Assembly (NCBI GenBank): GCA_001773855.1
Contig: MEXZ01000072.1
Coordinates: 1,268-11,941, forward strand
Direction of reading: 5' to 3'
Length of the DNA stretch: 10,674 bases
From: Candidatus Aminicenantes bacterium RBG_13_64_14
GTDB lineage: Bacteria > Acidobacteriota > Aminicenantia > Aminicenantales > Saccharicenantaceae
Shown: piece after piece, positions 5,259 through 10,674 of the stretch
Numbering within the stretch: the first letter of the stretch is position 1
How the letters are laid out: the number at the start of each line of letters is the position of its first letter
The notes under the pieces: model-generated
What the model was told of the DNA's origin: nothing
What the model saw: only the letters and a program-made list of their open reading frames with translations
The model's database searches: none
Translations under genes and position numbers: made by a program

Positions 5259-8254
5259 TTCGCCACCGGAAAAACGATGACGGTCTGGTTCAGGGTCGGA
5301 GCCGTGGCCGGGAAGCGGACGACCTGCCCATCGGCCTTCGCTTCGAGATAGTATTCGATACCGGCAGCGGGAGCGGGCAGCGTCAGGCGATAGACACCGC
5401 GGGCGACGTTCTCTAGAGGGACGGCCCGGAAAGCGCCCCGGCCCATCTCCCGCCAATAGATCGCAACGGACTCCGGCCGGCCCTTGGCCAGGACGAGGAC
5501 CTTGAGCGAAAGCGCTTCGCCGGCCTCGAGAGACGTACGCACCGCCGGGACGATGACTCGCGGAGGCCCGGCATACTCCCGGGTCAGAAGGACTTCCGGC
5601 GGCAATCCCCCGCCAAGCATCTTCACGAGCTCGACCTCCGGCCGCTCCCAGGCGCCGGGGAGGAGGTGCTGTTCCCAATTGGCGATCGTCCCAAGCTCAC
5701 CCGTGTTGCTCACCGTGGCGAGAAGGGCGGCGAATATTTCACGCAGGGCCGCGGCCATTCCGGCCCGGACCGGCAGGGCCTCAGCCTCGAGGATGGCCTT
5801 TTTCGCCGGCTCGTCCGCCGCCGCCGTGGCCTTCTCCACGGCCTTGTTGTAGACGGCCCAGAAGCAGTTGAAGCGGGCGACCTCGCACATGTAGCGGAAG
5901 TTCGCCAGCCAGTAATCATAACGCTCTCTGTTCCCTTTCCCCTCGACGCGCGGGCCGAGCACGGCCAGCTCGTCGACGAAAGCGTAGGCCGGCAGGACTT
6001 CGTCCCACGGCCGGGGGTCGGGCTGGATGTTTCCGGGTCCGCCGATCCAGGTGACGGGGACGGGGTGCCGGCCGTCGATGCGGGCGAAAACCGCGGCTAT
6101 CTCCTCCGCTGCCTCGGCGCCGAATTGAGCGCGGCTCCAGTCCTGGTAAAAATCGAGCGCGGGCAGGTGCCGCTCCGTCTCCGGCCAATCCGCTTCATAA
6201 TCGAGGACGGCCGGACCGCCGCAATTGATCTTCTTGACGAAGCCTTTCCCCGCGATGACGATGGCGGCGACCGAGGGGTAATGGATGCGGTCGGCGAAAT
6301 CGACGGCCAGCCGGCCGTTGGCGACCTCGATATTCTCGAACCTCAGGTCGTAGGCCTTGAACAGGCCGGCGGCGGCGAAGATGTCCACTTTCTCCGCGGC
6401 CTTTCGGCCCTGGATCAGGACGTCGAAAACGCGGCGGCCCTTCTCCTTGACTTCGCCTTCGACGAATTGGAGCGTCACGGAGTAGATGCCGTTCGGGACG
6501 GGCAGATGATAACCGAAGACGCGGTCGCGAACGTCCCTGTAGACGGCCGCACGGCCCCGGCCGGCACCGGCGATCTCGTGGTCCTTGAACGCCACGTACT
6601 GGCCCGTGATCGGCCCGATGTCGTCGGCGACGCGTCCGGGCAGGGTGTTCCAGCTCTGGTCCCACGCGGCCCGGGCCAGAGACAGGACGTTCGCCGAGAG
6701 GATGCGCGTCCGCCAGTGGATGCCGAGGAGGCCGTCGCAGCCGTAGCGCAGGGCGTCGGCCGCGTCGCGGCGCATCCGGCCGGCCCAGAGCTGGGGCGAG
6801 GTGAGCGCAGGGTCGTCTTCCATCCAGGGGATGGCCCATAAGGACCGCCCCGAGATCCTCGAAAAGCCGGGATCAACGGGCGCCTTGCCGACCTCGCGGT
6901 TGATGCAGCTCATGGCTACGTCCTTCGGCAGGACCTGGTCGAAGAGCGTCCGGTTCGACGGCGGACCGAGGACCCAGCCGCAGGTCGCCAGGCTGAACGG
7001 CGGCGCGACCTCCTGCCAGGCCTCGATGCCCATGGCCAGGTCGGTGGTCACGGAGGCGATGGCCTCGGGAGAGGCGTCGGACCAGGTCCACCCTTCGTTC
7101 GTCCAGAACCAGTAATAATCGACGGGATAGGCGGCAGCGATCCGCTTGAACATCCCCTTATAGAGGTCCTTGACGACGGCCGGGTCCTTGGGGTCCCGGC
7201 CGGAGTCGGCCAGTCGCTTTTTGACCAGGTCGGGGATCGTCAGCGCCGTTTCCGTCCCGACGCAGGTCTTGACGCCGAGGCGCCGGGCCAGGGTGAAGGC
7301 GTCCCGGAAGACGGCCGCGGCCCGGTCGAAGACCTGGTTCGAATCCTCGGCGGTCACCGGATCGGGGCTGAAGCCGGCCATCACGTCGTTGCCGAAGTCG
7401 TCGCGCTCGAAGAGAAGACCCGCGCCGAAATGGAAATCGCCGGTCTTCTTGGCCTCGTAACCCCAGTTGCCGCGGGCCGTGTTCTGGTAGCTCGCGGGGT
7501 AGCTCGCGAGGACTTTTCCGTCCGCACCGAAATCGCCCTCCCGGCCGATCCAAACCGTGGGCTCGGCGTTCGGAGTGGCGCCTTTTTCCTTGCTGGGATT
7601 CTCGGGGTAGGTATGGAGGCCGAAGAAGTTCATCCGCAGTTTCGGGAGCTGGCCCAGGATGGCCTTGGTGTTCTCGAGCGTCCACCAGTCCGGACCCTCG
7701 GCGAAATCGTGGAAGGGCTGAATGCCGCGGACGGCGAAGAGCGGGTGGCCCGTCTCGTCGAGGTCGAGGTTGAGGTTTTCGACGGTCCCGTCAGGGACCA
7801 CGTCGCCCTCGAGGAAGAAACGGACGCCCAGCTTCTCGGCAAGCTGGTAGGCGCCGTAGAGAACGGCCGGGCCGCTGCCGCCGGCGACGAGGACAAGCTG
7901 CCCGGACCGGCGCGGGACCGTCTTCAGCCAGTAATCCTCGGGCCCGAGGGCGGCGATTTTCGATGCGGCGCCGGCGTCCTCCAGGCCCCGGGCGAATGTC
8001 CCGCCTTTTTCCAGTACGGCCACGGCGCCCGGCGGGATGCGGGAGAACGACGCCACTTCCCGGAGGGCCGGGAGATCGCCGGTCCTCAGGTAAAAATAGC
8101 GGCGGATCTCGGCCGCCGCTACGCGCTCATGCCAGGAAGCATCCTTGGCGATGACGATGTCGGGGCTCGGGCCCTTCCGGGCGCACCCTTGGAACGCAGC
8201 AACGGCGATGGCGGAAAGAACCAAGAAGGCTCTACCGTTTGATCGGTGTTTCAT
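5255..8254 (-). CDS. Large lipoprotein: alpha-glucuronidase-like glycoside hydrolase with embedded malectin-like domain
   Basis: A 999-residue predicted lipoprotein: signal peptide 1-23, AFQGC with Cys24 as lipid site. Residues about 30-155 resemble the GH20b-like N-terminal domain of GH67/GH115 alpha-glucuronidases (VLVAGGSGPAVLYGAYQLAE, then KLGVRFFLEGDVVPDG). Residues about 165-550 look like a TIM barrel; YYWFWTNEGWTW puts Glu387 in an Asn-Glu pair like a glycosidase acid/base, and Glu335 (GTETALT) is another candidate. Residues about 555-690 match malectin (CBM57-like): PNGIYSVTLQFVEG, GRRVFDVLIQG, YPSVAAIVIAG, then INCGGP. Residues about 700-850 continue a helical region (DFYQDWSRAQFGAEAAEEIA), and the last 100 form an Ig-like beta sandwich. 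The start at 8254 has GAGGTG six bases upstream and sits about 22 nt below a good promoter. It heads the MCE operon (4-nt overlap with mlaE). The family is inferred by pattern; substrate and activity are unproven. Confidence 0.75.
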   Translation of the reverse strand: MKHRSNGRAFLVLSAIAVAAFQGCARKGPSPDIVIAKDASWHERVAAAEIRRYFYLRTGDLPALREVASFSRIPPGAVAVLEKGGTFARGLEDAGAASKIAALGPEDYWLKTVPRRSGQLVLVAGGSGPAVLYGAYQLAEKLGVRFFLEGDVVPDGTVENLNLDLDETGHPLFAVRGIQPFHDFAEGPDWWTLENTKAILGQLPKLRMNFFGLHTYPENPSKEKGATPNAEPTVWIGREGDFGADGKVLASYPASYQNTARGNWGYEAKKTGDFHFGAGLLFERDDFGNDVMAGFSPDPVTAEDSNQVFDRAAAVFRDAFTLARRLGVKTCVGTETALTIPDLVKKRLADSGRDPKDPAVVKDLYKGMFKRIAAAYPVDYYWFWTNEGWTWSDASPEAIASVTTDLAMGIEAWQEVAPPFSLATCGWVLGPPSNRTLFDQVLPKDVAMSCINREVGKAPVDPGFSRISGRSLWAIPWMEDDPALTSPQLWAGRMRRDAADALRYGCDGLLGIHWRTRILSANVLSLARAAWDQSWNTLPGRVADDIGPITGQYVAFKDHEIAGAGRGRAAVYRDVRDRVFGYHLPVPNGIYSVTLQFVEGEVKEKGRRVFDVLIQGRKAAEKVDIFAAAGLFKAYDLRFENIEVANGRLAVDFADRIHYPSVAAIVIAGKGFVKKINCGGPAVLDYEADWPETERHLPALDFYQDWSRAQFGAEAAEEIAAVFARIDGRHPVPVTWIGGPGNIQPDPRPWDEVLPAYAFVDELAVLGPRVEGKGNRERYDYWLANFRYMCEVARFNCFWAVYNKAVEKATAAADEPAKKAILEAEALPVRAGMAAALREIFAALLATVSNTGELGTIANWEQHLLPGAWERPEVELVKMLGGGLPPEVLLTREYAGPPRVIVPAVRTSLEAGEALSLKVLVLAKGRPESVAIYWREMGRGAFRAVPLENVARGVYRLTLPAPAAGIEYYLEAKADGQVVRFPATAPTLNQTVIVFPVAK

Positions 8255-8260
8255 CCCGGG

Positions 8261-8266
8261 CACCTC
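8261..8266 (-). promoter_or_regulatory. Ribosome binding site of the large lipoprotein gene
   Basis: GAGGTG on the minus strand, six bases before ATG 8254. It decides the start of the 999-residue lipoprotein, together with the signal peptide that begins at that codon. Confidence 0.6.
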
Positions 8267-8282
8267 GGTCCTTGCGCCCTTC

Positions 8283-8311
8283 ATTCTAATACAGACGCGG
8301 CCGCATTTCAA
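8283..8311 (-). promoter_or_regulatory. Sigma70-like promoter of the six-gene MCE operon
   Basis: On the minus strand, TTGAAA (8311-8306) and TAGAAT (8288-8283) are separated by exactly 17 bases. This predicts a start of transcription near 8276 and a leader of roughly 22 nt before ATG 8254. The AT-rich boxes stand out in very GC-rich surroundings. The promoter position argues against the upstream in-frame starts at 8284 and 8368. An 8-bp palindrome GCGGCCGC (8297-8304) lies in the spacer. Confidence 0.65.
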
Positions 8312-8386
8312 CGCGTCCCCCGAGAATCCCGGCCGGCCGGCGTCGTCTCTTTCAATAAGGAAAAACAAGGACGGAGTTCATTTCCG

Positions 8387-9493
8387 ATGAAGAACCGTGA
8401 TAAGATAAACGCGCCCGTGACCATCCGAGAGCGATTCAACAGGATCTTCCGTTGGAAGAAGCCGGACCGCGTCCCGGATATGGAGTTCGGGTACTGGGAC
8501 AAAACGATCGCCGTCTGGCACGAACAGGGCCTGCCCCGCGACTGCCGGACGAACGAGGACGTCGAGAGGCACCTCGGACTCGAGGGGATCTCCATCATGC
8601 CGGAAGTGCCCATCCAGAAGGGGCTTTTTCCGGCTTTTGAAGAAAAAACCATCGAGCAGCGGGGCGAGCGGCGCGTTGTGCAGACCAAGGACGGCGCCCT
8701 GACCGAAATGCTCGATTACGACTCGTCCATGCCCAAGTTCCTCAAGTTCGCCGTCGAGACCCGGGCCGATTGGGAGAGACTCCGCGACGAGCGCCTCGAC
8801 CCCGGACGCCCCGGCCGGGTCGGAGACGTCCCAACGGCGATAGCCGCGGCCCACACCGCCGGCATGCCCATTCTCTTTCACTGCGGCTCGCTCTACGGCT
8901 GGCTGCGCGACTGGATGGGCCTCGAGAACCTGTCCATCGCCCTCATGACCGACCGCGCCTGGATCGAGGAGATGATGGAACATATCACCTTGATGGACCT
9001 CGAGTTCATCGAGAACGACATCCCGGCGGACGGGGTCGACGTCGCCTGGTGGTGGGAGGATATGTGCTACAACCACGGCCCGCTCATGTCGCCCAAACTT
9101 TTCGAGGAACTCATGGTACCCCGTTATAAGCGGATCACCGACGCCCTCAAGACGCGCGGCATCGCCGTCAACGTTCTCGACTGCGACGGCCGGATATACG
9201 AGCTCGTGCCGGGCTGGCTCCGGGGCGGCATCAACTGCATGTTCCCCGTCGAGGCCCTGCACACGGACCCCCGGCGGCTAAGGGAAGAATATGGGGATAA
9301 CGTGCTGTTGCTCGGGGGCGTGGACAAAATGGCCCTGATCGCCGGTAAAGACGCCATCGACAGAGAGCTCGAGAAGCTCCATCCCCTCGTTGAACGCGGC
9401 GGTTACCTCCCCTGCGTCGACCACCGCGTCCCACCGGACGTCACTTACGAGAATTACCTCTATTACCTGGGAAAGAAGAAAGCTATCCTCTGA
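8387..9493 (+). CDS. Uroporphyrinogen decarboxylase-family protein (complete, divergent metal motif)
   Basis: A 368-residue URO-D superfamily protein of normal length. Motifs: an N-terminal RERFNRIFRWKKPDRVPDME block (14-33), typical of methyltransferase-like URO-D proteins; FHCGSLYGWLRDWMG (164-178); VDVAWWWEDMCYNHGPLMSP (217-236); VLDCDGRI (263-270); LLGGVDKMAL (308-317); and a C-terminal CVDHRVPPDVTYENY block (343-357). At the site where the partial homologue at the window start has HSCG, this protein has DCDG (265-268), so the zinc H-x-C pair is missing and C343 may contribute instead. It is therefore probably not a standard MtaA-type methyltransferase nor HemE. The start ATG 8387 has GGAG ten bases upstream (8373-8376); the open frame extends upstream but through the divergent promoter. 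It ends at an intrinsic terminator. Substrate unknown. Confidence 0.92.
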   Translation: MKNRDKINAPVTIRERFNRIFRWKKPDRVPDMEFGYWDKTIAVWHEQGLPRDCRTNEDVERHLGLEGISIMPEVPIQKGLFPAFEEKTIEQRGERRVVQTKDGALTEMLDYDSSMPKFLKFAVETRADWERLRDERLDPGRPGRVGDVPTAIAAAHTAGMPILFHCGSLYGWLRDWMGLENLSIALMTDRAWIEEMMEHITLMDLEFIENDIPADGVDVAWWWEDMCYNHGPLMSPKLFEELMVPRYKRITDALKTRGIAVNVLDCDGRIYELVPGWLRGGINCMFPVEALHTDPRRLREEYGDNVLLLGGVDKMALIAGKDAIDRELEKLHPLVERGGYLPCVDHRVPPDVTYENYLYYLGKKKAIL

Positions 9494-9500
9494 CACGCCC

Positions 9501-9532
9501 GCGGTGGCGCTGAGTGCCCCGCTATTTTTTTT
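9501..9532 (+). terminator. Intrinsic terminator of the URO-D-like gene
   Basis: GCGG/CCGC plus GGC/GCC form a 7-bp GC stem with one bulged T and a 7-nt loop (9501-9522), followed by TA and eight T (9523-9532). It begins seven bases after the stop codon. The T tract coincides with the last two Lys codons and stop of the convergent NTF2-like gene. There is no T tract on the opposite strand, so it acts in the plus direction. Confidence 0.75.
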
Positions 9533-10085
9533 CGCCGAGCTCGGGCGGGACCGGCCGCGCCGGCGTCACGATCTCGTTCGTGGCTCCCGCGATGAACCAG
9601 CGGCCGTCGCGCCGGACGAGGATCCAGCTGTCGATGCCCTGCTGTGGCGCCATGAACCCGGTGATCTGGGCCTCATAAAGGACAAGGACATGGGCCATGT
9701 CCCCGTATTCCCAGGCCTTCATGCGGACGACCTTTTCCGTGAAGCCGCTCTCTTTCGGAACGACCGTCGCCTCTCCCCGCTTGAACGGCTTCTCGTAAAA
9801 ATCGACGAAGTCCTTGATGAATCCGTCGAGGGAGAAAGCCGTCAGGGTGGTCCGGCTCGTCCGGAGGACAATGACGGCTTCCTTTAAAAAGCAGGCCCGG
9901 ACCTTGTCCCAGTCGGGGAGTTTGCCCCCGGCGGAACTGACGAGGCTGTAGATCCCGGCAACGAAATCACCGACCGGCTGGGGCGACGCCTGGGCCGCCG
10001 CCTCCTGGGCGCGCCCCAGTCCAGCGCCCAAGCAGAAGATGATGGCCGCGGCCCCGGCAAACTTCCGGAAGAGTCCTGTCTTCAT
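9522..10085 (-). CDS. Secreted NTF2/SnoaL-like protein
   Basis: A 187-residue protein with a Sec signal peptide (MKTGLFRKFAGAAAIIFCLG core, likely cut after GRA near residue 26) and no lipobox Cys. The mature part has the pattern of the NTF2-like/SnoaL cone fold: helix-rich start (about 38-66), FLKEAVIVLRTSRT (66-79), FIKDFVDFYEKPF (89-101), then beta strands ending in DSWILVRRDGRWFIAGATNE (152-171), the typical closing strand pair with W and G-R-W-F. Such proteins may be enzymes or ligand-binding domains; no catalytic set can be assigned. AGGAGGT lies six bases before the ATG, the strongest ribosome site in the window. Its 3' end overlaps the terminator of the convergent gene. Confidence 0.82.
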   Translation of the reverse strand: MKTGLFRKFAGAAAIIFCLGAGLGRAQEAAAQASPQPVGDFVAGIYSLVSSAGGKLPDWDKVRACFLKEAVIVLRTSRTTLTAFSLDGFIKDFVDFYEKPFKRGEATVVPKESGFTEKVVRMKAWEYGDMAHVLVLYEAQITGFMAPQQGIDSWILVRRDGRWFIAGATNEIVTPARPVPPELGEKK

Positions 10086-10091
10086 TTGTTT

Positions 10092-10098
10092 ACCTCCT
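10092..10098 (-). promoter_or_regulatory. Strong ribosome binding site of the NTF2-like gene
   Basis: AGGAGGT on the minus strand with a six-base AAACAA spacer before ATG 10085. It matches the anti-Shine-Dalgarno consensus fully and fixes the start. Confidence 0.85.
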
Positions 10099-10130
10099 CG
10101 GTCAAAGCTCGATCATGGGGAACGTCCCAA

Positions 10131-10154
10131 GCCCGCCCTCGATAAGGAGCGGGC
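10131..10154 (-). other. Hairpin between the VOC and NTF2-like genes
   Basis: GCCCGC (10131-10136) pairs with GCGGGC (10149-10154), and the inner CCT pairs with AGG, with one bulged A and a five-base loop. It lies 22 bases past the VOC stop on the minus strand. No T tract follows, so it is not a standard intrinsic terminator; it could slow RNA decay or be chance in GC-rich DNA. Apart from this hairpin and the NTF2 ribosome site, the 10086-10175 gap shows nothing I can name; no convincing promoter was found. Confidence 0.3.
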
Positions 10155-10175
10155 CGGATATCCCCGGGTCGTACA

Positions 10176-10544
10176 TCAATCGATCTTGAATTTTGCCTCG
10201 CGCGGCCAGACTTCGGCCGCGGGGTTGTCGAACTGCAGCAATTCGACGGGTGCCCCGTTATCCACGATGAACGCGACCTTGATCCCGTCGGCGGGGCTGT
10301 TGGGCGCGATGAGGATCTCTTTGCCCGCGATGGCCGCCTGGAGATCGTCGACGACGAAGGCGACATGAGGGACCGTCTTGACGAGTTCCGGCAGGGGGCA
10401 GTTTGGATCGTACTTCATCCATTCGATGCCGTAGGGGCTTTTGTCATAGCCCGAGGCGTACATCTTGAACTCCGCGACATAGTCGTCCTCGGGAAGGGGC
10501 CGGCCCGTGGGGATGCCGACATGGTGATAGCGAAGTCGGGGCAT
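10176..10544 (-). CDS. VOC (glyoxalase/bleomycin resistance/dioxygenase) superfamily protein
   Basis: A 122-residue VOC-fold protein. The N-terminus RLRYHHVGIPT (3-13) and the second half, PHVAFVVDDLQAAIAGK (59-75) through DNGAPVELLQF (95-105), give the two beta-alpha-beta-beta-beta modules. Candidate metal ligands are H7/H8, H60 and E101. Length is right for a single-unit VOC protein that dimerises. ATG 10544 is preferred because GGGAGGAA stands nine bases upstream and the VOC strand begins right there; the in-frame ATG at 10574 would overlap the preceding gene and add a non-family tail. It is probably co-transcribed with the gene ending at 10571. The family covers glyoxalases, epimerases and dioxygenases; the substrate is unknown. 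Confidence 0.88.
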   Translation of the reverse strand: MPRLRYHHVGIPTGRPLPEDDYVAEFKMYASGYDKSPYGIEWMKYDPNCPLPELVKTVPHVAFVVDDLQAAIAGKEILIAPNSPADGIKVAFIVDNGAPVELLQFDNPAAEVWPREAKFKID

Positions 10545-10570
10545 GGTCAGGATTCCTCCCTTTTGCGGCA

Positions 10571-10674
10571 TCACTTCAGGACGAGCTTGAGCCAGCCCTT
10601 GGTCGAGGCCGTGTCCGTGCCTTCGGGAAAAACGACCGGCTTTTCCCAGTCCGGCGCCAAGGGCGTTTCGACCC
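10571..10674 (-). CDS. Unknown protein, C-terminal 33 residues (5' truncated by window edge)
   Basis: An open frame enters from the right edge (first full codon at 10672) and ends in TGA at 10571-10573. It reads APDWEKPVVFPEGTDTASTK, then GWLKLVLK at the end. It lies 26 bases upstream of the VOC start, with the same strand and a Shine-Dalgarno site in the gap, so it is very likely a real gene in the same transcript. I do not recognise the family from this short tail. Confidence 0.55.
   Translation of the reverse strand, partial: VETPLAPDWEKPVVFPEGTDTASTKGWLKLVLK

Noticed and set aside
5259..5678. N-terminal extension of the MlaE permease
   Set aside because: The extension overlaps the coding region of the upstream lipoprotein in another frame and reads as Arg/Gly/Pro-rich noise; the STAS domain begins at 5258.
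5666..6841. Plus-strand open frame of 391 codons inside the large lipoprotein gene
   Set aside because: It lies wholly opposite a coherent 999-residue protein, lacks a convincing ribosome site, and its translation is Asp/Gly/Arg-rich shadow sequence.
8331..8340. GGCCGGCCGG palindromic run in the divergent region
   Set aside because: Simple GC palindromes of this size are common in such GC-rich DNA, and it has no clear spacing to a promoter.
8246..8386. Upstream start for the URO-D-like gene
   Set aside because: It would run through the divergent promoter and the other gene's start, and the added residues do not resemble the family.
8378..9262. Minus-strand open frame opposite the second URO-D-like gene
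   Set aside because: The plus-strand protein matches a known family along its full length; the antisense product shows no domain.
1..10674. CRISPR arrays, tRNA or rRNA genes, insertion sequences, phage or toxin-antitoxin genes
   Set aside because: No regular repeat arrays, cloverleaf sequences, transposase motifs or terminal inverted repeats were seen on reading both strands.

Overview
This is a GC-rich, densely coded bacterial segment. The organism is a diderm: there are two lipoproteins with lipoboxes and a complete MCE/Mla-type lipid ABC transport cassette, which serves an outer membrane. The style of gene content (repeated uroporphyrinogen-decarboxylase-like proteins, a large lipoprotein glycosidase-like protein, a sugar porter) would suit Acidobacteriota/Aminicenantota-like or similar uncultured lineages. 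That placement is inference only; no marker gene is present.

Layout: (A) 2-1706, plus strand: the 3' end of a uroporphyrinogen decarboxylase (URO-D)-like protein overlaps the start of an MFS sugar porter, followed by a probable intrinsic terminator. (B) 8311-1722, minus strand: a sigma70-like promoter drives six tightly packed genes. In order they encode a 999-residue lipoprotein resembling alpha-glucuronidase-type glycoside hydrolases with an embedded malectin-like domain, a STAS-MlaE permease, an MlaF ATPase, an MlaD-like MCE protein, a PqiC-like auxiliary lipoprotein, and a 63-residue 4-oxalocrotonate tautomerase-like protein. Four of the five junctions overlap and the other has a 2-nt gap, so this reads as one translationally coupled operon. 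(C) 8387-9493, plus strand: a second, complete URO-D-like protein, divergent from the operon and closed by an intrinsic terminator that lies over the end of the next gene. (D) 10674-9522, minus strand: the 3' end of an unknown gene, a short VOC/glyoxalase-fold protein, and a secreted NTF2/SnoaL-like protein.

How the parts may work together: the transport genes should form an inner-membrane MlaE2F2 complex with an MCE ring and an outer-membrane lipoprotein partner moving lipids across the envelope. The unusual part is that the operon is headed by a carbohydrate-active, lipid-anchored protein and ends with a tautomerase-like gene. The two URO-D-family genes and the sugar porter suggest methyl-group or carbohydrate-derivative metabolism next to this operon, but that link is conjecture. 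No rRNA, tRNA, CRISPR array, insertion sequence or phage gene was seen. No gene-free stretch exceeds about 135 bases.
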